Below are positions 1-9,198 of a DNA stretch of 64,000 nucleotides, piece after piece. This stretch comes from Deltaproteobacteria bacterium (GTDB taxonomy: Bacteria; UBA10199; JADGCS01). Location of the stretch: NCBI GenBank assembly GCA_024233595.1, contig JACKPK010000008.1, forward strand, positions 19,935 through 83,934. Direction: 5' to 3'. Numbering within the stretch: the first letter of the stretch is position 1; every line of letters begins with the position of its first letter. The translations under genes were made by a program, and so were the position numbers. The notes under the pieces are model-generated. The model searched no databases. It was not told the DNA's origin and saw only the letters and a program-made list of their open reading frames with translations.

Positions 1-1178
1 TCGTCACAGAACGGAAACAAAGTGCGCAGACGGTTTTCGATTTCGGAAAAATACGGAGAAAAGAATTCTTCGTTTTCGTCCAATGCTGACTGAGGCAATA
101 AGAAGTGCACACAAACTTTGCCTTTGGGCATGAGCTTGTCTTTAAAAATTTGTAAGTAAAGAAAGTTGCTGCCAATCAAATCTTTGTTGGGATCTGTGAT
201 GAGAACCGCATTGCTTTTGAGCGGATCAGGCAGGTAATTTTTATCGATTTGAAAACTCAAAGAGAACCAATGGAATTCAGATTGCACGTCGCTCAGTTGT
301 TTGCGTAATTTTCTAAAGCGCCATTTTTTAGGCAAGAGCTCTGCGAGTTTGTCTAAGGAATCGTTCCACAAAAGATACTTGCACAGCACCTGGCTGTTTT
401 GCGCATCAATGTCGGCGCCTTCAAACACACCGTTTCTAAAGAGCAGAGAGTTGATCTGCACCTGCTTTTTAACACCACCGTCGTAATGCAGAATGCGATC
501 GTGCAGCATTTTTTTAAGGTCATCTAATCCGGCACGTAGGCTAAAAATCTCGCCATCTCCGGGGTTAAACAATTCCGAAACCTGGTAAGAAAAAGGCTCT
601 TCACAGAATTGATCGTAAGCCAGAACGTATTGTGATTTTAAAAAGGCGTGGATGCGTGCGTCTTGTTTGCAAAGAGCTTGGTACTCGCTGTTTTTATCGC
701 TAAGCTTTTGTTCTTCGATAAATTTTTGAAACTCGCGACGTTCTTTCCAAGAGTGCGGCAAAAGTTTTTGAAAAAATTCACTGATGTCGATTTGGTGTCT
801 TAGCTTGGCTTGGTTTTCGTAAAAAGCTTTGAGTTTATCGAAATGGCTAGGAAACTCGCGTTCGATTTCTTCGAAGTAGGGAACAGGGTTGCTAAAGACA
901 TCGATACGGTGTTCCGGAAAAATCACCTGCAAGGATTCATCGTTATTTAAAAAGTTTTGGATGGTGAGCTCTGGAACATTGAGACGCCCTAAAATGGAAC
1001 GCAGTAATTTTGATTGCAGGTTGGTGAAACAAGTGGGGTCAGGGTATTTTTCGTGTTCACCAAACAGGTTGGAGTCAACGACTTGCACCGACAAGCCACG
1101 ACGAGCCAAAAAAGCTGCCGAGATCAAGCCCGGTAGCTCGTTGCCTATGACCAAGATGTCGCAATAACGTTCGAGCAT
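1..1178 (-). CDS. FAD/NAD(P)-binding oxidoreductase-like protein, N-terminal part (runs off the window)
   Basis: An open frame starts at the ATG at 1178 and stays open to the left edge, so about 392 N-terminal residues are visible and the C-terminus is missing. Residues 6-35 form a Rossmann dinucleotide fold (DILVIGNELPGLISAAFLAR, then VQVVD), the usual FAD-binding start of the phytoene desaturase/amine oxidase superfamily. The GxGxxG is degenerate (GNELPG). The remainder is charged and I do not recognise it, so the substrate is unknown. It lies 6 bases after the stop of the barrel gene and is probably the last member of the purM-purN-barrel operon. Confidence 0.7.
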   Translation of the reverse strand, partial: MLERYCDILVIGNELPGLISAAFLARRGLSVQVVDSNLFGEHEKYPDPTCFTNLQSKLLRSILGRLNVPELTIQNFLNNDESLQVIFPEHRIDVFSNPVPYFEEIEREFPSHFDKLKAFYENQAKLRHQIDISEFFQKLLPHSWKERREFQKFIEEQKLSDKNSEYQALCKQDARIHAFLKSQYVLAYDQFCEEPFSYQVSELFNPGDGEIFSLRAGLDDLKKMLHDRILHYDGGVKKQVQINSLLFRNGVFEGADIDAQNSQVLCKYLLWNDSLDKLAELLPKKWRFRKLRKQLSDVQSEFHWFSLSFQIDKNYLPDPLKSNAVLITDPNKDLIGSNFLYLQIFKDKLMPKGKVCVHFLLPQSALDENEEFFSPYFSEIENRLRTLFPFCD

Positions 1179-1184
1179 AATGAA

Positions 1185-1766
1185 TTAAAAACGGTAACCG
1201 ATTCTTCCAAAGAGCGTGTAAGGCATGTAAGTTGTGGCATTGGCTGTGCCTGACAAACTATTGATGATGCCAACGGAACGGTAAGTGCCACCCGCGCCAA
1301 CCATGAGGTTTTCGGTCAGGCCATATTCGACACCAACCTCAACCTGAGCACCAAGACCAAATCCCCCTGTGTTATTGGACACACTGCCTTCTGTGATTCC
1401 ATAAAAACCAATGCCAACACCAAAATAAGGGTCTAAGCGAGCGGTGCCATTGAGAACATAAACTTTGAATGTGATCGCAGGGATCGCCATCATTTCGATG
1501 CTGCCTTCGGCTTGGCTGCGGCCATTGCCATCTTGAGTGGTGAAAAACGATTCGAGCATGATCGAAAAGCGCTCGTTGAAACGGTAATCAAAAAACATAC
1601 CGCCACCAATGCCCAAATCGACCTCTGGCAAAGTGTCTACGAGCTGGATGCTGCCATAAACATTACCACCCACCGTTTTGTTGTAATAGGAGTCGTAGGC
1701 AAAACTGGGGCTCGAAATCAAAACCAATGCAAATAAAAAACCAAGTGATTTTAAAGCTTTAATCAT
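1185..1766 (-). CDS. outer-membrane beta-barrel protein
   Basis: This secreted protein of about 193 residues starts with a signal peptide (MIKALKSLGFLFALVLISS, cleavage near SFA). It continues as alternating glycine/aromatic strands and ends in aromatic residues (LFGRIGYRF), the C-terminal Phe signature of outer-membrane barrels. Its size suggests an 8-stranded OmpA/OmpW-like barrel. I chose the ATG at 1766 because AAGGAGG lies just upstream and the frame upstream of it is not signal-like; the adjacent ATG at 1769 is equally possible. The start overlaps the purN stop by 8 bases, suggesting translational coupling. Ligand or role cannot be read. Confidence 0.75.
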   Translation of the reverse strand: MIKALKSLGFLFALVLISSPSFAYDSYYNKTVGGNVYGSIQLVDTLPEVDLGIGGGMFFDYRFNERFSIMLESFFTTQDGNGRSQAEGSIEMMAIPAITFKVYVLNGTARLDPYFGVGIGFYGITEGSVSNNTGGFGLGAQVEVGVEYGLTENLMVGAGGTYRSVGIINSLSGTANATTYMPYTLFGRIGYRF

Positions 1767-2403
1767 CATTCCTCCTTCGTAGCAAAGTTCGTTTGCCTTG
1801 TAAAACAACTTCGTTGCCTTCAAGAATCTGAATGGCATTCACCAGGCTTTGGTGCTCCAGCGGCAAGAGACGCTCCGCAAAATCTTCAGGGCTTTCTTCT
1901 GGGGTGATCTCTAAAGATTTTTGCAGCAGAATGGGGCCCGTGTCGCAACCTTCGTCGACAAAGTGCACTGTGCAACCAGAAATTTTTGCGCCCGATTCCA
2001 CGGCTTGTTTTTGCGCGTTTAATCCAGGGAAGGCTGGCAACAAAGAAGGGTGAATGTTGATCACCGGGACAGCCAGCTTGTGTAAAAAATCACCGCTTAA
2101 AACACGCATGAAGCCTGCGAGAACAACAAGGTCTGGTTTTGATTCTTGCATGCTTTTTACAAGTTCCAACTCAAAATCTTTTTTGTCTTTGCCTTTTGAA
2201 GGCACAATTTTTGTTGCGATGTTTGCTTGTTTTGCTTTTTCCAAACCAAGGGCATCTGGTTTATTAGAAAGCACCAAGCACAATTCACTTTGAATTTGAT
2301 TTTTGCCTTTGGCATTAATCAAAGCAGCCAAGTTGGAGCCTCGCCCCGAAATGAGAACAGCAATGCGAAAAGGAGCGCGTTTGTTAAACAGCGTTTTGCT
2401 CAT
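1759..2403 (-). CDS. purN: phosphoribosylglycinamide formyltransferase (GAR transformylase)
   Basis: PurN transfers a formyl group from 10-formyl-tetrahydrofolate to GAR in step 3 of purine synthesis. The 214 residues match the family length. The N-terminal phosphate loop (IAVLISGRGSNLAALI), the NIHPSLLPAFPG motif with catalytic Asn and His, and SGCTVHFVDEGCDTGPILLQ with its Asp are all present and in order. It is 15 bases downstream of purM on the same strand, the common purMN arrangement. The end of the gene (codons for RRRNDD) doubles as the ribosome-binding site of the next gene. Confidence 0.95.
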   Translation of the reverse strand: MSKTLFNKRAPFRIAVLISGRGSNLAALINAKGKNQIQSELCLVLSNKPDALGLEKAKQANIATKIVPSKGKDKKDFELELVKSMQESKPDLVVLAGFMRVLSGDFLHKLAVPVINIHPSLLPAFPGLNAQKQAVESGAKISGCTVHFVDEGCDTGPILLQKSLEITPEESPEDFAERLLPLEHQSLVNAIQILEGNEVVLQGKRTLLRRRNDD

Positions 2404-2418
2404 GAGTTTACTTTTTTG

Positions 2419-3465
2419 TTACGCGGAAAAAACAACACCAGGATCCGTGTCTTTGTCTTTTCTTTTGATTTCTCCAATGCAGGCGCCTTCTAAGCCGGAG
2501 CCTTTGATGTGATCCAGAATGGCTGCTTCATCGTTAGGAGAAACCACCAGTGTGAAACCAATGCCCTGGTTGAACACGCGCCACATTTCTTCATCGGCAA
2601 TGCCACCGGCGTCTTGCAAAAATTCAAAAATAGGTAAGCGGGAGATTTTGTTTTTGTAAAGCAAAGCTTGCGATTGCTTTGGCAACACCCGAGGTAAATT
2701 TTCTGGCAAGCCACCACCCGTGATGTGCGCGAGCGAACCAATTTTAAAATTTTTGATCAGGGCCAAAACTTCTTTAACATAAATGATTGTGGGTTCTAAA
2801 AGATCCTCTGCAAGACTCCGTGAGGAAAAGGGCGACTTGCTTTTGGGATCGATATTTTTTTCAGCTAAAATTTTTCGAACCAGAGAAAACCCATTGGAAT
2901 GGACTCCCGAACTTTTGAGCCCAATGATTTTGTAACCGAGCTTAACGTCTAGGCCTTCGATGATTTTAGAGCGATCAACCCAACCAACAGCAAAACCAGC
3001 TAAATCAAAGTCGCCGGGCTGATAAAGACCAGGCATCTCTGCGGTTTCTCCACCAAGGAGAGCGCAGTTGATGTCTTTGAGTGCCGCGCACATGTTTTTG
3101 ATGATGCGCGAAGAGCGTTCGATATCGAGCTTTGCTGTGGCCAGATAGTCTAAGAAAAATAAGGGTTCGGCCCCGCAACAAATCAGATCGTTAACACACA
3201 TGGCGACCAAGTCTTGTCCCAGGCCATCGACCAAGTCAGTTTCTAAAGCCAGTTTGAGTTTGGTGCCAACACCATCAGTGGCCGCGACCAAGACAGGTTC
3301 TTTCATGCGGGTCATGTTGAGGGCAAACAAGCCCGAAAAACCGCCAAGGCCGTTGAGGACTTCGTTACGATGAGTCGAGCGACAGCTTTCTTTGATGCTG
3401 TTTACAAAAGCGTTGCCGGCATCGATATCAACTCCGGCTTCTTTGTAGTTCAGACCAGAAGACAT
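2419..3465 (-). CDS. purM: phosphoribosylformylglycinamidine cyclo-ligase (AIR synthetase)
   Basis: PurM closes the imidazole ring of AIR using ATP (step 5 of purine synthesis). The 348-residue protein starts with the typical LNYKEAGVDIDAGN, followed by GLGGFSGLFAL, TDGVGTKLKLA, the conserved CVNDLICCGAEPLFFLDYLA and the glycine-rich GGETAEMPGLY. The C-terminal half contains HITGGGLPENLPRVLP and the FNQGIGF segment. Full length, no anomalies. It is followed by purN and preceded, 5 bases away, by the parvulin lipoprotein gene. Confidence 0.96.
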   Translation of the reverse strand: MSSGLNYKEAGVDIDAGNAFVNSIKESCRSTHRNEVLNGLGGFSGLFALNMTRMKEPVLVAATDGVGTKLKLALETDLVDGLGQDLVAMCVNDLICCGAEPLFFLDYLATAKLDIERSSRIIKNMCAALKDINCALLGGETAEMPGLYQPGDFDLAGFAVGWVDRSKIIEGLDVKLGYKIIGLKSSGVHSNGFSLVRKILAEKNIDPKSKSPFSSRSLAEDLLEPTIIYVKEVLALIKNFKIGSLAHITGGGLPENLPRVLPKQSQALLYKNKISRLPIFEFLQDAGGIADEEMWRVFNQGIGFTLVVSPNDEAAILDHIKGSGLEGACIGEIKRKDKDTDPGVVFSA

Positions 3466-3470
3466 AAGGC

Positions 3471-4481
3471 TTAGTCCTTTTTAGGTTCTTTTTTTTGGGT
3501 GGCCTTTTTAAAAGCATCAATGAGCTTTTGGCGATTTGATGGCATGTTTTTGGGCATGCCCTGATGACCGTGGCCATGATGGTCTTGCTGCATGTCGCCA
3601 GTTTCTTCCGGGGTTTCGACTTTAACAAGGAACTCGACAGACGCGTCTTTTTTAAGACGGCTTAAGAGATCTTCTTTAACCTTGCGTTGAAACTCAAAGC
3701 GCAACACGCGAGCAGCTTCTTCCATGGGCACTAGCGTTGGTTCTTCTAGTGGTGTGATGATGTAATAACCATTGTCTGTTTTAATGGGGTCGGAAATTTC
3801 ACCAACTTTGAGTTTAAAAGCAGGCTCGACAAGATTGCTCAAACCCATGCGGGCAAAGCGTTTGTCGTTTAATGAAATCTCACCAGCAACACCGGCTTTT
3901 TTGCGTGTGATTTTGTGATCAGATTCTTTTTCGGCCAGATCAGCAAACGAAGCCCCTTTTTTGATTTGATCACGAAGAGCTGTGATTTTTTCTAAGGCTT
4001 GTTTTTCAGACTGGTCGTTGTTTTTTTCGAAGTCTTTTCCAATGATGGCAACCTTAAGCTTTGTGAACTGTTCGGCCTTGCGCTCTTCGTAGGCTTTTTT
4101 GACTTGTTCTTCGAGTTCGTTTTCGATCAGCGCGTTAGAGATGATCACGTGGCTGTTCAAAAGCGTTTTGAGAATGACGTCTTCTTTGTTTTGCAACCCT
4201 TGCTTAATGGCTTCTTGGTAAAGCAATTGTTGATCGACCAAGCTTTCTAGGATGCGCTTTTTGGTCATGGGGTTTTCGAGCTGCGATTTAATGCGTGGGT
4301 TCATTTCGGCGAGCGAATCCAAAAGGCCTTGGTGAACTTCAAGCCCGTTGACTTTAACAATAGCGGGGCCTTCTTTGATTTTGTTTAACTCAAAAAGTGA
4401 GTTTGGGCCCTGGCCCTGATGAGAGCAAGAGGCAGCAAGTAAAAAGCTTGTTGATAAAAAAAGAGTTTGAAAGCGTTTCAT
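3471..4481 (-). CDS. peptidyl-prolyl isomerase lipoprotein (parvulin/SurA-PrsA type)
   Basis: A lipoprotein signal with lipobox LLAASC is followed by a SurA-like chaperone helix region (residues about 30-120) and a parvulin PPIase domain (about 140-265) ending GYYIITPLEEP. The family helps fold exported outer-membrane proteins in the periplasm. The C-terminal tail is unusual: a His/Gly-rich stretch (QQDHHGHGHQGM) followed by a very basic end. I chose the ATG at 4481 because AGGAG sits 9 bases upstream; a TTG at 4490 is in frame but less likely. It heads the minus-strand group with purM and purN. Confidence 0.85.
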   Translation of the reverse strand: MKRFQTLFLSTSFLLAASCSHQGQGPNSLFELNKIKEGPAIVKVNGLEVHQGLLDSLAEMNPRIKSQLENPMTKKRILESLVDQQLLYQEAIKQGLQNKEDVILKTLLNSHVIISNALIENELEEQVKKAYEERKAEQFTKLKVAIIGKDFEKNNDQSEKQALEKITALRDQIKKGASFADLAEKESDHKITRKKAGVAGEISLNDKRFARMGLSNLVEPAFKLKVGEISDPIKTDNGYYIITPLEEPTLVPMEEAARVLRFEFQRKVKEDLLSRLKKDASVEFLVKVETPEETGDMQQDHHGHGHQGMPKNMPSNRQKLIDAFKKATQKKEPKKD

Positions 4482-4592
4482 GATCGACAACTCCTGGTTA
4501 TTATTTATGGTTCAATCGCATAGGTTCTTTCAAAGCATGTGCGAATTGACAATCACTTTTTTACAACTTTTACCCCGATAAATCAGTCAAAC

Positions 4593-5522
4593 TCAGCCAA
4601 AATGTTCATGGATGAATTTTTCCAAGCGCAGGTTGATCAAAGCGGGTTGTTCGACCAAGGCGACATGCGAGGCTTTACGCACCACAAGGATTTCTGAATC
4701 GGTGATGAGGTGGTGCATTTTTTTAGAAAGCCAAACCGGAGTGAACTGATCGTTGTCGCCCGCAAAAATCATGGTGGGAACTTTGATGTCTCTTAAAAGC
4801 TGCTCGGCCGAGTTGTCCTGCATGCTTTTGGCGAGCTTGGCTAAAAAGACCGGATCCACAGAGGTAAAGTGTTCAATGTATTCTTTAAGGACCTTGCGAT
4901 CTGCCAGAGCCGGATTCATCATTTTTAAAAAGCCGCCCATTTGGTACCAAAGCGGGTTTTTCGCCATTAAAAAGGCGAGGGTGTTGGCCACCTTTGGGAA
5001 CAGATGATTAAAATGATAGATTCCCTGAAAGACATACTTGCTGGCAGGTGAATTATAAAAGGTGTCCAAAGGGTTTCCAAAGGTCGAGCAGACCGGCACC
5101 AAGGCCAAAACTTTTTTGGGGTGCTTTTTGTAAAACTCATACAAAACCTGCGCGCCCATAGAGTGCCCGGCTAAAATGGCTTTGCCGATGCGCAAGGTTT
5201 TCATGACCGCTGATAGATCTTCTGCCAGGGCCGAAATATTAATATGACTGTCGTCTTCGGGTTGGGCCGATTGCCCATGGCCGCGCCAATCAAATAGAAC
5301 CACGCGGTGGCTCTTTTTGAAGTAGGCGTGCACATGCTTCCAATAAAAAGTGGAGCAACCCATGCCGTTGCAAAAGATGATCGCGGGCTTTCCGCTTCCT
5401 GAAACCTGATACCAAATACGGGTGCCATCAAAACTTTTGGCGTAGCCTTCCTTCACACGCGCTAACTGCGTGAGTTTAGGAACTTTTTTGGAAGAGGTCG
5501 ATTTTTTCTTGGTTCTGGGCAT
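4593..5522 (-). CDS. alpha/beta-fold hydrolase
   Basis: The 309-residue protein has a basic N-terminus (PRTKKKSTSSKK) with no signal peptide, then an alpha/beta hydrolase fold. The oxyanion-hole region is CNGMGCSTFYWKHV, the nucleophile elbow is GHSMG, the acid is in FAGDNDQFTP and the catalytic His in KASHVALVEQP. This is the arrangement of haloperoxidase/lipase-like esterases; substrate is not predictable. AGGAAG precedes the ATG. It is separated from the parvulin gene by about 110 bases and faces away from rplI, so it is probably a single transcription unit. Confidence 0.85.
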   Translation of the reverse strand: MPRTKKKSTSSKKVPKLTQLARVKEGYAKSFDGTRIWYQVSGSGKPAIIFCNGMGCSTFYWKHVHAYFKKSHRVVLFDWRGHGQSAQPEDDSHINISALAEDLSAVMKTLRIGKAILAGHSMGAQVLYEFYKKHPKKVLALVPVCSTFGNPLDTFYNSPASKYVFQGIYHFNHLFPKVANTLAFLMAKNPLWYQMGGFLKMMNPALADRKVLKEYIEHFTSVDPVFLAKLAKSMQDNSAEQLLRDIKVPTMIFAGDNDQFTPVWLSKKMHHLITDSEILVVRKASHVALVEQPALINLRLEKFIHEHFG

Positions 5523-5715
5523 CGCGCTTCCTTTTACGGCGAAAAAGGCTAATCATTCAAGAGTCTTGTGTGTCTTTTCGTCAGGAAATTAAATTAGACT
5601 TCTTCCGCTTGCAATTTTAGGAGCATTTGGGATAGAGAGCGGCCCCTCTATCAAAGAGAAGAGATCATTAACTAGTTTTACAGACCATTGAGTCACGTTA
5701 GACGGAGTAGATATC
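5523..5715. promoter_or_regulatory. divergent intergenic region with a weak promoter candidate for rplI
   Basis: The 193-base gap lies between the divergent hydrolase and rplI genes and must hold promoters for both. On the plus strand TTGCAA at 5609-5614 lies 16 bases before GATAGA (5631-5636), a poor -10. A GGAG motif at 5703-5708 serves as the rplI ribosome-binding site. The promoter assignment is only a suggestion. Confidence 0.3.
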
Positions 5716-6255
5716 ATGGAAATTATTTTACAAGAAGATTACCCAAGCTTAGGATTTGTTGGCGATATTGTTAAAGTTAAGCCTGGATTTGCAAGAAATT
5801 ACCTTTTCCCTAAAAAGATTGCGATGCCTGCTAGCCAGGGTTCAAAGAACGCTCTTGAGCACCGCATGAAAGCTTTGGAAATCAAAAAATCCGAAAAGAA
5901 AAAAGAAGCAGAAAAATTCAAAAGTGAAATCGAAGGCCTCACGGTCGAAATCGAGCACATGGCTACAGAATCTGACAGACTTTTTGGATCGGTCACAAGC
6001 ACAGAAATCCACGAAAAGCTTGTTGCCATGAAATACAACATCGATCGCAAGCTCATCAAAATGGAAGCGCCTATCAAAACAGTGGGCGAGCACCAAGTTG
6101 AAGTTAAACTTCACCAAGAAGTTTCAGCTCCGATCCGCGTTGTTGTTAAAAAGGCTGCTAATTCACCAGTAAAAGAAGAAGTGAAAAAAGCGCCTAAAGC
6201 CGAGAAAAAAGCTGAAGCGACAGAAAGCGAAGAGCAAGTCGAAAACGCTGAATAA
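5716..6255 (+). CDS. rplI: 50S ribosomal protein L9
   Basis: L9 binds 23S rRNA at the base of the L1 stalk. The N-terminal domain (residues 1-50) carries the family signature GFVGDIVKVKPGFARNYLFP, followed by a long charged helix (about 50-80) and the C-terminal domain. After about residue 150 comes a Lys/Glu/Ala-rich tail of some 30 residues that most L9 proteins lack. Here rplI lacks its common neighbours rpsF and rpsR and is followed by a strong terminator before dnaB. Confidence 0.96.
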   Translation: MEIILQEDYPSLGFVGDIVKVKPGFARNYLFPKKIAMPASQGSKNALEHRMKALEIKKSEKKKEAEKFKSEIEGLTVEIEHMATESDRLFGSVTSTEIHEKLVAMKYNIDRKLIKMEAPIKTVGEHQVEVKLHQEVSAPIRVVVKKAANSPVKEEVKKAPKAEKKAEATESEEQVENAE

Positions 6256-6278
6256 CTCTGCCACACAAGATTATTTTT

Positions 6279-6314
6279 AAATCCGACCCGAGCAATCTGG
6301 TCGGATTTTTTTTT
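6279..6314 (+). terminator. intrinsic terminator of rplI
   Basis: A ten-base-pair stem (AAATCCGACC / GGTCGGATTT) with a ten-base loop is followed directly by a run of T on the plus strand. It separates rplI from dnaB. Confidence 0.92.
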
Positions 6315-6393
6315 GCCTTTTCCAATAAAACCCTATAGGCCAAATCAACTAGGCGATCGTGATTCGCCGCAACTTAACTTTCTTAAAAAACCT

Positions 6394-7851
6394 ATGGAAA
6401 ACACGGCCCGCAAAAACCAATTTCGCTCGGCGAATATCAGTAAGATTCCCCCACAAGCCTTAGAAGCCGAACAGGCAATCTTGGCCTCTGTCCTTATCGA
6501 TAACAACGCGCTCAACAACTGCATGGAGTACATCACTCCCGAAGATTTTTACAAAGAAGCGCACGCCATTATTTTTCGCGCCATGTTGGAACTCAGCAAT
6601 AAAAATGAACCCACTGATTTGGTCACACTCAATGGTCTTTTGCAATCCAAAGGACAACTCGATCAGGTGGGGGGCTCGGCTTATTTATCGCATCTTGTGG
6701 ATTCAATCCCGACCGCGTCCAATGTGGCAAGTTACGCCAAGCTCGTTAAAGACAAATCCACCGTCCGCAAACTGATTTCGGTGGGCACAGAAATCGTCAC
6801 CGATTGTTATGAAGCGCAGTCCGATGTTGGTGATTTGGTTGATTCCGCAGAGAATAAAATTTTTCAAATCAGTGAACAAAAGCGTTCCGAAGGTTTTGCT
6901 CCGGTTAAAGATCTGGTGAAAGCCAGTTACAAAATGATCGAAGAGCTTTTTGAAAACAAAAGCAAGATCACTGGTCTTGTCACGGGTTTCTCCGAAATGG
7001 ACGAAATGACAGCCGGCTTGCAAAAAAGCGATCTTATTATTGTGGCTGGTCGACCTTCTATGGGTAAAACGGCCTTCTCTTTAAACATTGTCGAAAACGC
7101 CGCTTTAAAGGCCAACGCCAAGGTTGCGGTGTTCTCCTTAGAAATGAGCAAAGAAAGCCTTGTGATGCGGATGCTCACATCGATCGCGCGTATCGATTCC
7201 ATGAAAGTGCGAACCGGCGATCTTGATGAATCCGATTGGCCTCGTCTTTTGGCAGCAGCCGAAAAACTCGCGCACATGAATGTCTTTATCGATGACCAGC
7301 CTGCGCAATCGACCATGGAAATCCGCGCCAAAACGCGTCGCTTGGCCAAAGAACAAGGTGGTCTTGATTTAATTTTGGTGGATTACTTGCAGCTGATGCG
7401 TGGTGCCACCAAAACCAATTCTCGTGAACAAGAAATTTCCGAAATCTCGCGATCGCTCAAAGGCATTGCCAAGGAACTCAATGTTCCGGTCATTGCTTTG
7501 TCGCAGTTGAACCGCTCTTTAGAAAACAGAACCAACAAACGCCCCATGATGAGCGATTTACGTGAATCAGGCGCCATTGAGCAAGATGCTGACGTCATCA
7601 TGTTCATCTATCGTGACGAAGTTTACGATCCCGAAACTCCCGACAAAGGCATTGCCGAAATCATCATTGGTAAGCAACGGAATGGTTCTACTGGTTATTG
7701 CCGTTTGGCTTTCTTGAACCGCTATGTGCGTTTTGAAGATTTGGTTTACGAAGGTGATTATCACTACGATGATTCCAACGATCATCAGGAACCGGCATCG
7801 ATTGAACCTGGACAAGAAAGCGAAATCGATCCCGAAGACGTTATTTTCTAA
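6394..7851 (+). CDS. dnaB: replicative DNA helicase DnaB
   Basis: DnaB is the hexameric 5'-3' helicase at the replication fork. The N-terminal domain begins with PPQALEAEQAILASVL and contains HAIIFRAMLELS. The RecA-like C-terminal domain has Walker A (GRPSMGKTAFSLNI), Walker B (LILVDYLQLM), the sensor region (SQLNRSLENR) and the arginine finger segment (KQRNGSTG). I chose the ATG at 6394 (485 residues); an earlier TTG at 6313 lies inside the terminator T-run and is unlikely. No strong ribosome-binding site is visible. No intein is present. Confidence 0.95.
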   Translation: MENTARKNQFRSANISKIPPQALEAEQAILASVLIDNNALNNCMEYITPEDFYKEAHAIIFRAMLELSNKNEPTDLVTLNGLLQSKGQLDQVGGSAYLSHLVDSIPTASNVASYAKLVKDKSTVRKLISVGTEIVTDCYEAQSDVGDLVDSAENKIFQISEQKRSEGFAPVKDLVKASYKMIEELFENKSKITGLVTGFSEMDEMTAGLQKSDLIIVAGRPSMGKTAFSLNIVENAALKANAKVAVFSLEMSKESLVMRMLTSIARIDSMKVRTGDLDESDWPRLLAAAEKLAHMNVFIDDQPAQSTMEIRAKTRRLAKEQGGLDLILVDYLQLMRGATKTNSREQEISEISRSLKGIAKELNVPVIALSQLNRSLENRTNKRPMMSDLRESGAIEQDADVIMFIYRDEVYDPETPDKGIAEIIIGKQRNGSTGYCRLAFLNRYVRFEDLVYEGDYHYDDSNDHQEPASIEPGQESEIDPEDVIF

Positions 7852-7863
7852 GAAAGCGTCCTT

Positions 7864-9057
7864 ATGTCTGATCCCATTTATTTTGATCACAACGCCACCA
7901 CGCCGGTGGACCCGCGTGTTGTGCAGAGCATGCTGCCTTACTTTTCGGATCAATTCGGCAATGCGGCTAGCAGCACCCACGCCTTTGGCTGGGAGGCTGG
8001 CAAAGCTTTAGACGACGCTCGTAAGCGCGTGGCTCTTTGTTTGGGGGCGCAAAAACCTGAGCAAATCATTTTCACTTCCGGGGCCACCGAAGCCAACAAC
8101 ATGCTGATCAAGGGGTTGTTTTTTGCAAAAGACGACGAGCCTTTTCATATAGTGACGCAAGAAACCGAACACTCCTGTGTGATCAAGAGCATCGAATTCT
8201 TAAAAGGCTTGGGCGCCGAGGTCACTGTGCTGCCAGTTGATCAAGAGGGCTTTATCAATTTAGATGATCTTAAAAAATCGCTAAAGCCGCACACAAAATT
8301 GGTGAGCATCATGTGGGGCAATAACGAAATTGGCACTCTGCAAGCCATCCAAGAAATCGGAGACATTGTCAGAAATCATTCCGATGCCCTTTTTCATTGC
8401 GATGCGGTTCAGGCCGTGTCGCGAGTTGCGATCGATTTAAAAAATCTTCCTATCGATTGCCTGAGTTTTTCAGCGCATAAATTTTACGGTCCCAAAGGTG
8501 TTGGGGCAATGTATTTGAGTGAGCGTTTTTTCAAAACAAGATGGCAGCCGCTTTTGCATGGTGGTGGTCAGGAATTCGGATTGCGTTCGACAACGGTGAA
8601 CATCCCTGGTGTGATCGGTATGGCAAAGGCTTTGGAATTGGCACAAGAAGATTGGCAAAGCGAAGTCGCGCGCCTTAGCCATTTAAGAAATCATTTAATC
8701 GATCGGGTTCTCAACGAAATTCCACACGCGCTTCTAAATGGTTCGCGAGACAAGCGTCTTTGTCACAATGCGAGCTTCTGTATTCCTTACACAGAAAGCG
8801 GTCTTTTGCTTTTGGCCATGCCGCAAATCGCGTGCTCCAGTGGGTCAGCCTGTGCTTCCGGAAAAACAGAACCGTCTCGCGTGGCCTTGGCCATTGGTCG
8901 TAGTCCCGAAGAGGCCAGAGCCACCATTCGTTTTGGCCTTGGCAAATCAAACACCAAAGAGCAGGTGGATTTTGCCGTGGAGTGCCTAAAAGAAGCCTGT
9001 CTCAAAGAACGTAAAAAGTCTCTTGCCTACGAGATGTTGCAACAGAAAAAAAGCTAA
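7864..9057 (+). CDS. cysteine desulfurase (NifS/IscS family)
   Basis: This PLP enzyme takes sulfur from cysteine for Fe-S clusters and thiolated tRNAs. It has YFDHNATTPVDP at the start, the SGATEANNML segment, the PLP lysine in SFSAHKFYGPKG and the active-site cysteine in CSSGSACASG near residue 325; the loop is of the longer IscS/NifS class. At 397 residues it is full length. It starts 12 bases after dnaB with no other isc or suf gene nearby, so whether it is IscS proper or a tRNA-thiolation desulfurase is open. Confidence 0.92.
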   Translation: MSDPIYFDHNATTPVDPRVVQSMLPYFSDQFGNAASSTHAFGWEAGKALDDARKRVALCLGAQKPEQIIFTSGATEANNMLIKGLFFAKDDEPFHIVTQETEHSCVIKSIEFLKGLGAEVTVLPVDQEGFINLDDLKKSLKPHTKLVSIMWGNNEIGTLQAIQEIGDIVRNHSDALFHCDAVQAVSRVAIDLKNLPIDCLSFSAHKFYGPKGVGAMYLSERFFKTRWQPLLHGGGQEFGLRSTTVNIPGVIGMAKALELAQEDWQSEVARLSHLRNHLIDRVLNEIPHALLNGSRDKRLCHNASFCIPYTESGLLLLAMPQIACSSGSACASGKTEPSRVALAIGRSPEEARATIRFGLGKSNTKEQVDFAVECLKEACLKERKKSLAYEMLQQKKS

Positions 9058-9088
9058 GGATTACATCTTTTTAAGAACTTAGAAGCCC

Positions 9089-9116
9089 TTGACAGTGCGC
9101 AAATCGGTATTAAACT
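9089..9116 (+). promoter_or_regulatory. promoter candidate for cbpA
   Basis: A perfect -35 box TTGACA (9089-9094) stands 16 bases before TAAACT (9111-9116). The box is followed by GT, as in the dnaK promoter candidate of this window. It lies about 80 bases upstream of the DnaJ-like gene. Confidence 0.55.
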
Positions 9117-9198
9117 AGGCTTTAGTCCGCTGTTTTAGGCATTGAGCCTGGGCATTGCGTGTTAAAATCAGACCAAATAATTGTCGGATTCAGAATAT

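Noticed and set aside
889..1167. Plus-strand open frames over 1-1178
   Set aside because: They are shadows of the long minus-strand FAD-protein frame, which has a clear Rossmann motif.
6313..6393. Longer DnaB start at a TTG
   Set aside because: The TTG lies inside the T-run of the rplI terminator and the extra residues are not DnaB-like; the ATG at 6394 gives a normal length.
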